From Candidatus Gastranaerophilales bacterium (GTDB lineage: Bacteria; Cyanobacteriota; Vampirovibrionia; Gastranaerophilales; Gastranaerophilaceae), in assembly GCA_947624685.1 (NCBI GenBank), contig CANQLJ010000008.1, forward strand, positions 1 to 49,825: a stretch of DNA of 49,825 nt, written 5' to 3'. Shown in pieces: positions 24,829-34,419 of this stretch; within the stretch, counting starts at the first letter, position 1; each line of letters starts with the position of its first letter. Made by a program: the position numbers and the translations under genes. Under the pieces are notes generated by a model. It ran no database searches. It saw only the letters and a program-made list of their open reading frames with translations, and was not told the origin of the DNA.

Positions 24829-26871
24829 CTAAACCTTGCTTTCGCAGCAGCCGCAATTTAATTCCATTTTTAAATCACCCACAAATATCTCGTCTTTTCC
24901 TAGAGCATTCGGGATGATTGAAAAAGTGTTTGAAATGCCGTCTTGTACGTCATTAAAAGGCAATTTGGCAACTGTCGCTAATGATGCTACAGCGCCATTG
25001 GTGTCTCTGCCGTGCATCGGGTTAGCGCCCGGTGCTAAGGGTACACCCAATTTTCTGCCGTCGGGGGTTGAACCTGTCTTTTTGCCGTAGACGACGTTTG
25101 ATGTGATTGTTAAAATCGACATAGTGGGAATTGAAGCGCGATAGGTGTGGTGTTTTCTTAAGATATTCATAAATTTTCTAACGACTTTGACCGCAATTTC
25201 ATCCACTCTATCGTCGTCATTGCCGTATTTGGGGTAATCGCCTTCAATATCATAGTCAATCACGATGCCGTTTTCATCTCTTATTGTTTTAACTTTTGCG
25301 TATTTTATGGCAGATAAAGAATCTGCAACAACGGAAAGCCCAGCAATCCCTGTTGCAAAATATCTTTTGACGTCTCTATCCAAAAGCGCCATTTGAGCTT
25401 TTTCGTAGCAATATTTATCATGCATATAATGAATGACGTTTAATGTATTAACGTATAAGCCTCCAAGCCACTCCATCATATCGAAAAACCTATCTAACAC
25501 TTCATCATATTCAAGATAGTCTGAAGTTACGGGGCGATACTTAGGGCCGACTTGGTTTTTCAATCTTTCATCCACTCCGCCGTTTATTGCATAAAGAAGG
25601 CACTTAGCAAGGTTTGCTCTGGCTCCAAAAAATTGCATTTCTTTTCCCACAACCATTGAAGATACACAGCATGCTATTGCGTAATCATCGCCGTGGATTG
25701 CTCTCATAAGGTCGTCGTTTTCATATTGGATAGATGAAGTTTTAATTGAAATATAAGCACAATATTTTTTGAAATTTTCAGGCAGATTCTTTGACCAAAG
25801 AACGGTCAAATTAGGCTCCGGCGAAGTACCGAGGTTTTCTAAGGTGTGAAGATAGCGGAAAGAATTTTTTGTGACAAGTGTTCTACCGTCCACCCCCATA
25901 CCTGCGATGGATTCAGTTACCCAAACGGGGTCACCCGAGAAAAGTGCATTATATTCAGGAGTTCTTGCGAATCGAACAAGTCTTAATTTCATAATAAAGT
26001 GATCAATTAATTCTTGCGCTTCGCTTTCGTTGATTATTCCATTTTTAAGGTCATTTTCAATATAAATATCAAGAAAAGTTGATGTGCGCCCGATACTCAT
26101 CGCGGCACCATTTTGTTCTTTTATTGCCGCAAGATAGCCGAAATAGAGCCACTGAATTGCTTCTTTAGCGGTTGTTGCGGGTTTTGATATATCGTAACCA
26201 TAGATATTTCCAAGCTCTTTCATCTCATTTAATGCTTGAATTTGAGAAGAAATTTCTTCTTTGAGCCTGATTTTATCTTCGCTCATTTCGCCGTCGATTG
26301 AATCAAATTGCTCCTGTTTATCTTCAATTAGTCTGTCTATCCCGTATAAAGCCACTCTTCTATAGTCACCTATGATTCTTCCTCTGCCATAAGCATCGGG
26401 AAGGCCCGTTATGATACCCGCGTGGCGAGCAGCTTTCATTTCGGGGGTGTAGGCGTCAAATACCCCTTGGTTGTGGGTTTTTCGATATTTTGTGAAGATT
26501 TCTTTTATATCACTATCTATTTCATAACCATAAGACTTTAGCGCCACTTGCGCCATTCTGATTCCGCCAAAAGGCTGCATTGAGCGCTTTAAGGGAGCGT
26601 CAGTCTGCAGACCGACGATTTTTTCAAGGTCTTTATTGATGTAGCCGGGGCCATGGGAAGTTATAGTGGACACGATTTTTGTATCCATGTCTAATACTCC
26701 GCCTTTTTCATGCTCTAACTTAAAAAGCTCTAAACACTTGTTCCATAAGCTTTTTGTCGATTCTGTCGCAGGTTTTAAGAAACTTTTATCCCCCAAATAA
26801 GGAGTGTAATTTTTTTGAATAAAATCGCGAACATTAATCTCTTGTTGCCATTTTCCGGCTTTAAAAGACAT
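24829..26871 (-). CDS. pflB: Pyruvate formate-lyase (formate C-acetyltransferase) lacking the glycyl-radical domain
   Basis: A 680-residue protein; start at 26871 ([11 protein letters not shown]) with GGGGGAAG just upstream. PFL splits pyruvate with CoA to acetyl-CoA and formate. [19 protein letters not shown] and the catalytic pair Cys401-Cys402 in IACCVSSM are intact, and the similarity runs to [17 protein letters not shown]. There the family normally continues for about 60-70 residues through RVSGYAV, which holds the radical glycine. Here the protein ends [18 protein letters not shown] and stops; no missing segment is found in any frame downstream. A separate glycyl-radical partner is required if it is active. 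pflA is not adjacent. Confidence 0.92.
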   Translation of the reverse strand: MSFKAGKWQQEINVRDFIQKNYTPYLGDKSFLKPATESTKSLWNKCLELFKLEHEKGGVLDMDTKIVSTITSHGPGYINKDLEKIVGLQTDAPLKRSMQPFGGIRMAQVALKSYGYEIDSDIKEIFTKYRKTHNQGVFDAYTPEMKAARHAGIITGLPDAYGRGRIIGDYRRVALYGIDRLIEDKQEQFDSIDGEMSEDKIRLKEEISSQIQALNEMKELGNIYGYDISKPATTAKEAIQWLYFGYLAAIKEQNGAAMSIGRTSTFLDIYIENDLKNGIINESEAQELIDHFIMKLRLVRFARTPEYNALFSGDPVWVTESIAGMGVDGRTLVTKNSFRYLHTLENLGTSPEPNLTVLWSKNLPENFKKYCAYISIKTSSIQYENDDLMRAIHGDDYAIACCVSSMVVGKEMQFFGARANLAKCLLYAINGGVDERLKNQVGPKYRPVTSDYLEYDEVLDRFFDMMEWLGGLYVNTLNVIHYMHDKYCYEKAQMALLDRDVKRYFATGIAGLSVVADSLSAIKYAKVKTIRDENGIVIDYDIEGDYPKYGNDDDRVDEIAVKVVRKFMNILRKHHTYRASIPTMSILTITSNVVYGKKTGSTPDGRKLGVPLAPGANPMHGRDTNGAVASLATVAKLPFNDVQDGISNTFSIIPNALGKDEIFVGDLKMELNCGCCESKV

Positions 26872-26944
26872 TTTTCTTCCCCCAATCTTAACCAAAATTT
26901 TTTATTTATTATATCACAAAATTAAATTTGATTTAAATAAAATT

Positions 26945-27136
26945 GAAGCTGCTTTTTTAAATAACATTAACAATGCCGATTTTAAAAAAGAATTGGATTA
27001 TCTGTTAAAAAACTACGCAGGCCGCCCGAGTTCCGTGTATTTTGCAAAAAATTTATCGAAAAAATAAAAAGCGCAGATTTATCTAAAAAGAGAAGATTTG
27101 AACCATCTTGGGGCGCATAAGATTAAAGAATTTTAA
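26945..27136 (+). pseudogene. trpB (tryptophan synthase beta) remnant
   Basis: One frame reads DFKKELDYLLKNYAGRPSSV, then YFAKNLSKK, a TAA stop at 27065-27067, then KAQIYLKREDLNHLGAHKIK and a final stop. This is the N-terminal part of TrpB up to the GAHK lysine that binds pyridoxal phosphate. The remaining roughly 300 residues are absent. It lies between pflB and the response regulator on the strand opposite to pflB, a decayed fragment with no start site. Confidence 0.85.
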
Positions 27137-27194
27137 AAAAATTTTAAAATTCTTTTAAAAAAGGCTGCCTAACAAAAAACTAATATAAGTTCTG

Positions 27195-27200
27195 TATAAT
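27195..27200 (+). promoter_or_regulatory. -10 element directly before the response regulator ATG
   Basis: TATAAT at 27195-27200; the ATG begins at 27207, where transcription should start. A -35 is not clear. A leaderless mRNA is predicted. Confidence 0.55.
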
Positions 27201-27206
27201 ATTTAA

Positions 27207-27908
27207 ATGGAAAATAATATCAAAGACGCTAAAATTTTAATAGTCGAAGATGAAGAACACATAAATCGCCTGATAGAGCTTGTTTTGTTTTCGGACGGGT
27301 TTTATAAAATTTCAAAAGCATATAACGGCCAAAGCGCTTATGAAATGATTAAAAAAGACAAGCCGGATTTGATTTTGCTTGATATTATGCTTCCTCAAAT
27401 TGACGGTTTTACGCTATGCAACAAAATTAAACATGACGATGAATTAAAGTCGGTTCAAATAATTATGTTGAGCGCAAAAAAGATGGAAGAGGATATTTTA
27501 AAAGGCTTTGAAAACGGCGCGGTTGATTATATCGAAAAACCGTTTAGCAACAAAATCCTTCTTGCAAGAATTAAAGCACACCTAAAAGACATAAGCCATT
27601 TAAGTCCCGTCAAAAAATACATAGGTATCACCTTAGATATTGATAAAAAAATCGCTCGTGTCGATGGGGAAGATATAAAACTTACCAATTTTGAATTTAA
27701 AATATTGGAATTATTTATGTCAAATATAGGCTATGTCTTTTCCCGCTCCAAATTATTGAACTATCTTCGCGGAAACGGCGGGTTTGATGTATCCGAGCGG
27801 GCGGTTGATGTCCAAATTGTCAATTTGAGAAAAAAACTCAAAAATTACGGTCAATATATTGAAACCGTCAGAGGCACAGGCTATAAACTTAAGGATTTAA
27901 CGAAATGA
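27207..27908 (+). CDS. OmpR/PhoB-family response regulator
   Basis: A 233-residue protein with an N-terminal receiver domain (acidic pair Glu14/Asp15, phospho-acceptor Asp59 in LILLDIM, conserved Lys111 in IEKPF). The C-terminal winged-helix DNA-binding domain spans about 138-230 (LTNFEFKILELF, VSERAVDVQIVNLRKKL, TVRGTGYKL). Its 3' end overlaps the sensor kinase gene by four bases (ATGA), so the two are cotranslated as one two-component system. Target genes are unknown. No ribosome site is present. Confidence 0.95.
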   Translation: MENNIKDAKILIVEDEEHINRLIELVLFSDGFYKISKAYNGQSAYEMIKKDKPDLILLDIMLPQIDGFTLCNKIKHDDELKSVQIIMLSAKKMEEDILKGFENGAVDYIEKPFSNKILLARIKAHLKDISHLSPVKKYIGITLDIDKKIARVDGEDIKLTNFEFKILELFMSNIGYVFSRSKLLNYLRGNGGFDVSERAVDVQIVNLRKKLKNYGQYIETVRGTGYKLKDLTK

Positions 27909-29290
27909 AAAAGCGCGACATATATTGGATTCAGTGGCTGTTTTTGTTTTTCGGTTCGATTGTCCTGTTTAGCTCGATATTTTTCTACAGCCTTGTACAG
28001 TTTAACAGCTCTTACATCGAAGAAGAAAAAGACGAATTATATATTTTTCAAAAACAAATACTTTGGGCAACAAGGCCGTATTTAAAAACAAACAATATCA
28101 CGGAATTACAAAAATACGGAAATGATTTTACAAAAGAGGACATAAAATTTCGTATATTTGATGAAAATGAAAATCTTTTGTTGACTTCAAACCCGCTTGA
28201 CAAAAGCAAAATGGCGCCCGACGACAGCAAAATTTTAAAAAAGAAAACGCGCTTTAACATCTATCGTCATTCCATTAAAGACAAAAAAATTATTTCCGTG
28301 GATGAATTTTTTATTGACGGAAAAAAATATTATATAGAGCTTACGTTATCTGAAGAAAAAGTTATTGAAAAAATTATCAAAGCCCAAAAAAACTTAATCT
28401 TTCTTCTTTCTCTGTATATGCTCTTTTTAATATGTGCAATAATTCAGCTTATATATCAAGTTCGAAGTTCTTTTAATAAGTTTGATGATAGTGTATTAAA
28501 AATTGCAAATGGCGAACTGGATACGATTATTGAAGTGCCGAAGCTAAAGATGCTTGAAGAATTGGCTTATTGCGTCAAAAAGATGACTCAGACATTAAAA
28601 AATCAGATTTTGCAATTGAAAATGCTTGAAGAATTTAAAAACGAATTTATCCAAAACGCTTCCCATGAGCTTAAAACCCCGATTACGGCAATTAATATGG
28701 CGTTAGAGCTGCTTGAAAATTCAAAAGACGAAAAACAAAACCAAGAATGCCTTAAAATAATACATTTTCAAGTGAGCACGATGAATAAACTCGTCGGAGA
28801 TTTGTTAAAACTCTCTGAAATTGATGCTCAAAAGACAAATGAAACAAATATATTTAAAATCTTTAATCTGAATTCTCTGATTAAAAAAATCCTGGATTCT
28901 TTTGAAAATTATTCAATAAAGTTGAATTTTTCAGGTGATGAAAATATTGATATTAGAGCTAACGAAGACCTTATTGCTTCAATGATTGAAAATTTGATAA
29001 TAAATGCAATTAAATATTCTTCATCCGACAAAATAGATTTAATATTGTCAAAAGAAGATAATTTTGCGCTTTTTCACGTTAAAGATTACGGAATAGGGAT
29101 TAAAAAGGAATATCAAGACAAAATATTTGAAAAATTTTATCGAATCGATAAAGCAAGAAGCAGAAACAAAGGCGGTTCGGGCCTTGGACTTGCAATTGTA
29201 AAAGACATAGTCGAACTTCACAAAGGCACAATCGAACTTATTAGCGATGAAAACAAAGGTGCTGATTTCATCATTAAATTGCCCCTTTAA
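27905..29290 (+). CDS. Membrane sensor histidine kinase
   Basis: A 461-residue partner of the preceding regulator. TM1 is at about 11-32 and TM2 at about 163-185, enclosing a roughly 130-residue extracytoplasmic sensor region. A HAMP-like linker follows, then HisKA with NASHELKTPI (phospho-acceptor His254) and a HATPase domain with N box (ENLIINAIKYSS), G1 (VKDYGIGI) and G2 (KGGSGLGLAIVKDI). The architecture resembles PhoR/ResE-type kinases. The signal cannot be inferred. Confidence 0.95.
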   Translation: MKKRDIYWIQWLFLFFGSIVLFSSIFFYSLVQFNSSYIEEEKDELYIFQKQILWATRPYLKTNNITELQKYGNDFTKEDIKFRIFDENENLLLTSNPLDKSKMAPDDSKILKKKTRFNIYRHSIKDKKIISVDEFFIDGKKYYIELTLSEEKVIEKIIKAQKNLIFLLSLYMLFLICAIIQLIYQVRSSFNKFDDSVLKIANGELDTIIEVPKLKMLEELAYCVKKMTQTLKNQILQLKMLEEFKNEFIQNASHELKTPITAINMALELLENSKDEKQNQECLKIIHFQVSTMNKLVGDLLKLSEIDAQKTNETNIFKIFNLNSLIKKILDSFENYSIKLNFSGDENIDIRANEDLIASMIENLIINAIKYSSSDKIDLILSKEDNFALFHVKDYGIGIKKEYQDKIFEKFYRIDKARSRNKGGSGLGLAIVKDIVELHKGTIELISDENKGADFIIKLPL

Positions 29291-29301
29291 ATAAAATAAG
29301 T

Positions 29302-30246
29302 TTATTTATCGTTAATTATTTCTTTAATTTGATATAAGGGGCGGTTTTTAACTTCGATTAAAATTTTTCCTAAATATTCTCCGATTATTCCTATTGACAT
29401 TATTGTTATTCCAAAGAAAAAGGCGATTGTGATAATAATTGATGTCCAGCCGGGTTGAGCGATGTGTTTAATGTAGCTATATAGCGCATATAATAATATT
29501 ATAAAACTAACGCCCGACATAATAACGCCCGTTAGAGTAATCAGCCTTAAAGGAAGTATCGAAAAGCTTGTGATAGCGCACCAAGCTAAAGAAAACAATT
29601 TAAAAACGGAATATTTTGTACTCCCCGCTACCCTTTCTTTTCTGCTATAGTAAACTTCGCTTGATGGGAGATTGATTTTTTGAACAATTCCTCTTAAAAA
29701 TATTGTTTTTTCTTTATATTCTTTTAATTTTTCAATTGCGCATTTACTCATCAATCTATATTCGCTATGATTTTTTCGAATTTTAATACCTATTAAATTC
29801 ATAAATTTATAAAACAGATTTGCGCTTGTTCTTTTAAAGAATGAATCGGTTTTTCTTTCTTTTCTGATTCCGTAAATTATTTCATAGCCGAGGTGATATT
29901 TTTCAACCATTTCTCTTATAGTTAAATAATCATCCTGTAAATCAGCGTCAATGGTCACTATCATATCCGCTTCAAGGTTGTTTAGCCCCGCTAAAATCGC
30001 ATTTTGCTGTCCGAAATTGCCTGCAAGGTTAATCAGCATTATTTTATCATTCTTTTGGCAATAGCTTTCAATAATATCTTTTGTTTTATCTTTGCTTCCG
30101 TCGTTCACAAAACAAATTTTGCTTGTTTTATCGACAAGATTATCCTTAATTAAACTATCCAAAAACGAATCAAGCTTTTGAATTGAATAATCTATAATTT
30201 CTTCTTCGTTATAACAGGGTACAAGAATAATTAGTTTGTTGTTCAT
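29302..30246 (-). CDS. GT2 polyprenyl-phosphate glycosyltransferase (ArnC/GtrB-like)
   Basis: A 314-residue membrane enzyme that loads a sugar onto undecaprenyl phosphate. The GT2 domain shows VPCYNEEE, FVNDGSKDKT and TIDADLQDD (Asp100, Asp102 metal site). Two C-terminal membrane helices (about 232-257 and 270-293) and the RKERVAGSTKYS loop are typical of ArnC/GtrB/DPM1 relatives. It follows the GT83 gene by three bases on the same strand, so the pair probably makes and then uses the lipid-linked sugar to modify lipid A or another envelope glycan. Confidence 0.92.
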   Translation of the reverse strand: MNNKLIILVPCYNEEEIIDYSIQKLDSFLDSLIKDNLVDKTSKICFVNDGSKDKTKDIIESYCQKNDKIMLINLAGNFGQQNAILAGLNNLEADMIVTIDADLQDDYLTIREMVEKYHLGYEIIYGIRKERKTDSFFKRTSANLFYKFMNLIGIKIRKNHSEYRLMSKCAIEKLKEYKEKTIFLRGIVQKINLPSSEVYYSRKERVAGSTKYSVFKLFSLAWCAITSFSILPLRLITLTGVIMSGVSFIILLYALYSYIKHIAQPGWTSIIITIAFFFGITIMSIGIIGEYLGKILIEVKNRPLYQIKEIINDK

Positions 30247-30249
30247 TTC

Positions 30250-31800
30250 CTATAATCCTTCGACAATGGAGTATTTAACTCCTTTTGCTTTTATTTTAAC
30301 GGGCAAATCTTTGATATTTTTATTTTTCACAATAAGAAAATTATTGCTTTTCTTTAATTCATTTTGAAGCCAATTAGTGTCATCATCTTTTTTAAATATG
30401 ATTTTAGATAATTTTGAATAATATAAAAGGCTGTATTTTGAACCCATTCTGTAAGTTGAAATTGTATAGTGTTTTTCTTTAGCAATTTTAGCAAATTTCA
30501 TTAAATCATTTTGCCCGAAAGTATAGTCTATTTTATATCCGATTGGTGTTATAAAACCGATTAAAACCGCCATAAATACGCTTTGAAAAACAAATGAATT
30601 GAATCTTTCGTTTTTGATAATACTTTTTATAAGATAATATGAAAAAATCAACAATAAAATTTGCATTATACAAGTGTTTCCAAGGTCGTCTCTTAAAAAA
30701 TACCCTGCAACAAAAGGAAAAATCACCGCTCCGAGTGCCAGAATCGAGCTAAACGTCAAAAGTACATATTTTATTGTTTTATCATCTTTTCTTATATAAT
30801 CAAACCAGATTTGAGCAATAATGACAGCAAAAAAAGGGTACATCGGAAGAATATAGGTAACTAATTTTGCTTTGCTTAAAGTAAAAAATAAAAATATCGT
30901 ACAAAGAGCGATGATATTTAAAATCAAAAATTTATCAAGTTTGATTTTTTTAACGCCCCAAAGCATAAATGTATGAGGAATTAGCCCCCAGATTAATGTT
31001 AAAATATAAAAATACCAAGGTTGATTTTTGTTTATTATAATAGAACCTAAAAACCTTAATATATGGTGCTTATAGATATATTCATCAAAAAACAAATCGG
31101 GATACATCTTAAACATTATAATGTGCCATGGAAGCGCTATTAAAAGAAAAATAGGTATTCCATATAAAAAAGATTTAAATGTTTCTTTGTATGTTTTAAA
31201 AACAATTGTTGAAATAATAATTACCCCCAAAGGCAGCGCAACACCGGGGATTCCTTTAGCTAAGACCGACAAACCCATAAAAATATAGGTTAAAATATAA
31301 AACCATTTTTTGTTTTTATCTTGAACAAAAAATGTATAAAAATAACATAAAATTGAGCTTGTACAAAAGCTCGTTAAGATGCTATCTAAAATTGCAATTT
31401 TTGTAATAAGAGCGTATTCAAGTGTTGTTAATAAAATTGCGCTAACAATAAATGCGAACTTAAATCCTTTTGCTTTTTTGGATAATTCAAATAATAACCC
31501 CAAAGGAATTAAAGATAATATTACAATGGGCAGTCTTGCGCTAAATTCATTGATACCGAATAATTTAAAACTTAAGCACTCTATCCAAAAAAATAAAGGC
31601 GGTTTTTCAAAAAAATATTCATTGTTTAAATACAATGTCATATAATCGTGCGATTTAAACATGCCGGATGCCATATCGACATATCTTGTTTCATCGACAT
31701 CTAAAAGAGGGTATGAACCCAAAAACAAGATATAAGTAAAAAGAAAAATCCCAATTAAAATAAAAATAAATTTGTTGTGTTTTTTAAAAATGCTGTACAT
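30250..31800 (-). CDS. ArnT-like GT83 (PMT-fold) membrane glycosyltransferase
   Basis: A 516-residue integral membrane protein with about 11-12 hydrophobic helices. The first periplasmic loop holds DVDETRYVDMA (34-44) with the catalytic-type Asp/Glu pair, then FFEKPPLFFW (63-72), both signatures of ArnT and related polyprenyl-phosphate sugar transferases. A small C-terminal soluble part follows. With the adjacent ArnC-like enzyme it likely transfers a sugar from undecaprenyl phosphate to an outer-membrane or protein acceptor. Aminoarabinose itself is not implied; the other arn genes are not here. Confidence 0.9.
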   Translation of the reverse strand: MYSIFKKHNKFIFILIGIFLFTYILFLGSYPLLDVDETRYVDMASGMFKSHDYMTLYLNNEYFFEKPPLFFWIECLSFKLFGINEFSARLPIVILSLIPLGLLFELSKKAKGFKFAFIVSAILLTTLEYALITKIAILDSILTSFCTSSILCYFYTFFVQDKNKKWFYILTYIFMGLSVLAKGIPGVALPLGVIIISTIVFKTYKETFKSFLYGIPIFLLIALPWHIIMFKMYPDLFFDEYIYKHHILRFLGSIIINKNQPWYFYILTLIWGLIPHTFMLWGVKKIKLDKFLILNIIALCTIFLFFTLSKAKLVTYILPMYPFFAVIIAQIWFDYIRKDDKTIKYVLLTFSSILALGAVIFPFVAGYFLRDDLGNTCIMQILLLIFSYYLIKSIIKNERFNSFVFQSVFMAVLIGFITPIGYKIDYTFGQNDLMKFAKIAKEKHYTISTYRMGSKYSLLYYSKLSKIIFKKDDDTNWLQNELKKSNNFLIVKNKNIKDLPVKIKAKGVKYSIVEGL

Positions 31801-31818
31801 AAGCTTTTTTTCGGCCTG

Positions 31819-31839
31819 TTATTATCTTTTTGATAATAA
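31819..31839 (-). promoter_or_regulatory. Perfect palindrome upstream of the GT83 gene
   Basis: TTATTATC (31819-31826), a 5-base T loop and GATAATAA (31832-31839). It lies 19-39 bases before the GT83 start and overlaps a GATAAT -10-like sequence on the minus strand. It could be an operator; it could also help to end transcription, although no U-run follows. Confidence 0.35.
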
Positions 31840-31907
31840 AATGCTAAAAAAATATTGTTAGAAATTTGTTAGTCTTTTTTATTTGGGGTTTGAGAAATTT
31901 AAAAAAG

Positions 31908-32975
31908 TTATTTTTCAACTCTCGCGTTAAACAAAAAATTATTCTCAATTTGTTTTATTTTTATATCGTTTAATTTGATGCAATCGTCGGGATTTTCAAA
32001 TGAAAATCCGTCTATGAAATTAATTCCGCCTCCAAAAATTTTATTTGAAATAAAAAGATTAATTTCATCAACTTGTTTTTCTTTGAACACAAGCGAATTA
32101 AACCCGCAGCCTGATTCAATCATAATTGAATAAATTTTCATTTCATATAATGTCTTAAAAAGATTACCTAAGCTGCCATCGAATTCGATTTTTTCGATAT
32201 AGCTCGGCAGATTTTTTATTTTTGAATTATTAATTAAAATCACCCTTTGCCCGTCGTCATTAAATACATTATAATCAAGCGGGATTTTATTATTCGGGTC
32301 AAAAATTATCCTTATGGGAGATTTTTTATTTTTAATTCTTACGTTCAATCTTGGGTTATCATTTAAAATTGTTCCCGATGCGCTCATTATGGCTTGATAA
32401 GAGCTTCTTAGGGTTTGATTATATAATCTTGATTTTTCGTTTGTTATCCACTTTGATTTTTTATTTTGAAGCGCAATTTTGCCATCTAATGTTATTGCGC
32501 TTTTAAGCATTATATAGGGCATTTTTTGGGTGATGTTTTTTATAAAAACTCTGTTTAATTTTTTTGCCTCATCTTCTAAGACACCTGTTATTACTTCAAT
32601 ACCGGCATCTTTTAGTTTTTTAATTCCTTGCCCTTGGACTTTTGGATTAGGATCAACAAGAGCCAAGACGACTTTTTTAAACCCTTTTTGAATGATTAAA
32701 TCGGCGCAGGGAGGAGTGTGGCCAAAATGTGAACAAGGTTCTAAATTAACTATTAATGTTTTATTTTTCGTATTTCCGTTTGCGCTATTAATCGCATTAA
32801 CTTCCGCGTGAGATGAACCATATTTTTTATGATAGCCCGTTGAAATTATTTCGTCTTTTTCTTCGTCATATATAATTGCGCCCACTAAAGGGTTAGGTAA
32901 GACATTTAAAGAGCCTTTTTGGGCAAGGGCAAAACATTTTTTCATCAATTTTTCATAGATTTTATAATTTTTCAT
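31908..32975 (-). CDS. ribD: Bifunctional riboflavin biosynthesis deaminase/reductase RibD
   Basis: A 355-residue enzyme for the second and third steps of riboflavin synthesis. The deaminase half holds HAEVNAI (His56, Glu58) and PCSHFGHTPPC (Cys81, Cys90), the zinc site. The reductase half starts near residue 155 (MLKSAITLDGKIALQ, SGTILNDNPRLNVR). The C-terminus is complete (IESGCGFNSLVF). It overlaps the CpaF-like gene by four bases, an odd operon partner; other rib genes are not in the window. Confidence 0.96.
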   Translation of the reverse strand: MKNYKIYEKLMKKCFALAQKGSLNVLPNPLVGAIIYDEEKDEIISTGYHKKYGSSHAEVNAINSANGNTKNKTLIVNLEPCSHFGHTPPCADLIIQKGFKKVVLALVDPNPKVQGQGIKKLKDAGIEVITGVLEDEAKKLNRVFIKNITQKMPYIMLKSAITLDGKIALQNKKSKWITNEKSRLYNQTLRSSYQAIMSASGTILNDNPRLNVRIKNKKSPIRIIFDPNNKIPLDYNVFNDDGQRVILINNSKIKNLPSYIEKIEFDGSLGNLFKTLYEMKIYSIMIESGCGFNSLVFKEKQVDEINLFISNKIFGGGINFIDGFSFENPDDCIKLNDIKIKQIENNFLFNARVEK

Positions 32976-34417
32976 AGATTTTCGTTATATAATATTTCCC
33001 CGGATTCATCTTGAATTTCGTTTTGGGGGTTGTCTTGGTCTTGAGCTTGGTCTTGGATTTGGTCTTGAGAATTATCTTGGGAGTTGTTTTGGGAGTTGGG
33101 ATTATCCTTGGTTTCTTGCGCTTTATTGGTGTTTTCAATTATTTTACTTTTGAGACTATTATCTTCTTTTTGATTTTGTAAATCTTTTTTGAATTTTTTT
33201 AATATTTCAATATTTGCGCTTCTTTTAGCCATCGTTTCTTGTTCAAGCTCACTTGAAGCGCTTTTATAATATGTGTGGCAGTAGTTTTTGTCAAAAATAT
33301 TTTCGTTAATGATTAATGAAGAATTTTTAATATCTTCATAGAATCTTGGGATGATGCCTGTTGATTTATGGACATTTGTGTAATCGTAATAGAATATTTC
33401 GTCGAAGGTTCTATCTTTTGAGGTCGGATTTATCTCGATTACGGATTCGATTTTTCTTTTTCCTAAGACATCTTTTTTGGTGTGGATTATTATATCAAAA
33501 GAATTTAGGATAATTGAAGTTGCCTGTTCAAAATCCAATTTATTATCCAATTTGAATAATATTTTAGCAAGATTTCCGACGGCGTTTTTGGGGTCTTTTG
33601 CGCTTGTCGTACAGATTAGTCCTCTAAAGCCGTTTTGGATTTTGTTTAAAACGTTATACAAAAGTTTTTCATCGTCACAATTCAGATAAACCTTATCAAT
33701 TGTGCTATAAAACACCATATTCAAAAGATTATCCAGGGTTTGTTTATTTTCGATTTTTGCAAGGTTATAATTTATGAAATTTTGTTTATCGATTCTGACT
33801 TCGTTTTCATTATCCAAAAACGCTGCTTTGAGGTTTGCGGGCGTTTTTTTGGCGATTGTTGATAACAGCGTTGTTTTAAGAGTGTTCCTATCGCCCGTGA
33901 TGAGGATATTTTTGTTTATTGCGCTTAAAGATTCCAAAAGCAGGGCGAGCTCTTTTGAAAATACAAGGTCTTGCTGCAAATTTTGGATATTTGCGTGTTT
34001 GTCGTTATAGACTTTTATATAAAGCGAGGGCACATTAGATAACGGTGCTATGGTGGATAGGATGTTTATGCCGGGTCTGTGGTTGAATTTTGCCTCATAT
34101 CCTTCGTTTTCAATATCTATGCCGTTATTTAGAGATAGTTTTTTAATTAAATTTTCAAGCTGAACATTGTCCCTATAAGTGCTTGTGCTTTTGTGGGTTT
34201 TGCCGTTTCTTTCGATATAGACGTTTCTTGCTCCGCTAATAAAGACGCTGTTTAAATCGTCATCAAAAAGAATTGTGTCAATAAAACCCAATGAATCGGA
34301 ATTATTTGCATCAGAACTTGTTGCATAGTATTGAACTTGTTGTGTTTGGCTTGTTTCCTGTTTAATTTTGCTGTTTGAAATTTTTTGTGTAGACTTAAAT
34401 CTATCCCTAAGCGACAA
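32972..34417 (-). CDS. CpaF/TadA-like ATPase with degenerate nucleotide site
   Basis: A 481-residue protein whose fold resembles the T2SS-E/CpaF secretion ATPases: an N-terminal domain, then a RecA-like core. The P-loop reads ILITGDRNTLKTTLL (172-186), with Leu180 where the family has Gly. The expected Walker B/Glu segment reads VYLNCDDEK, and the His box reads ICTTSAKD. It may therefore bind nucleotide poorly. The C-terminal 50 residues are Gln/Asp/Asn repeats. It directly follows the CpaE-like gene, as in tad pilus loci, but no pilin or secretin is here. Could be a regulator rather than a motor. Confidence 0.72.
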   Translation of the reverse strand: MSLRDRFKSTQKISNSKIKQETSQTQQVQYYATSSDANNSDSLGFIDTILFDDDLNSVFISGARNVYIERNGKTHKSTSTYRDNVQLENLIKKLSLNNGIDIENEGYEAKFNHRPGINILSTIAPLSNVPSLYIKVYNDKHANIQNLQQDLVFSKELALLLESLSAINKNILITGDRNTLKTTLLSTIAKKTPANLKAAFLDNENEVRIDKQNFINYNLAKIENKQTLDNLLNMVFYSTIDKVYLNCDDEKLLYNVLNKIQNGFRGLICTTSAKDPKNAVGNLAKILFKLDNKLDFEQATSIILNSFDIIIHTKKDVLGKRKIESVIEINPTSKDRTFDEIFYYDYTNVHKSTGIIPRFYEDIKNSSLIINENIFDKNYCHTYYKSASSELEQETMAKRSANIEILKKFKKDLQNQKEDNSLKSKIIENTNKAQETKDNPNSQNNSQDNSQDQIQDQAQDQDNPQNEIQDESGEILYNENL

Positions 34418-34419
34418 TT

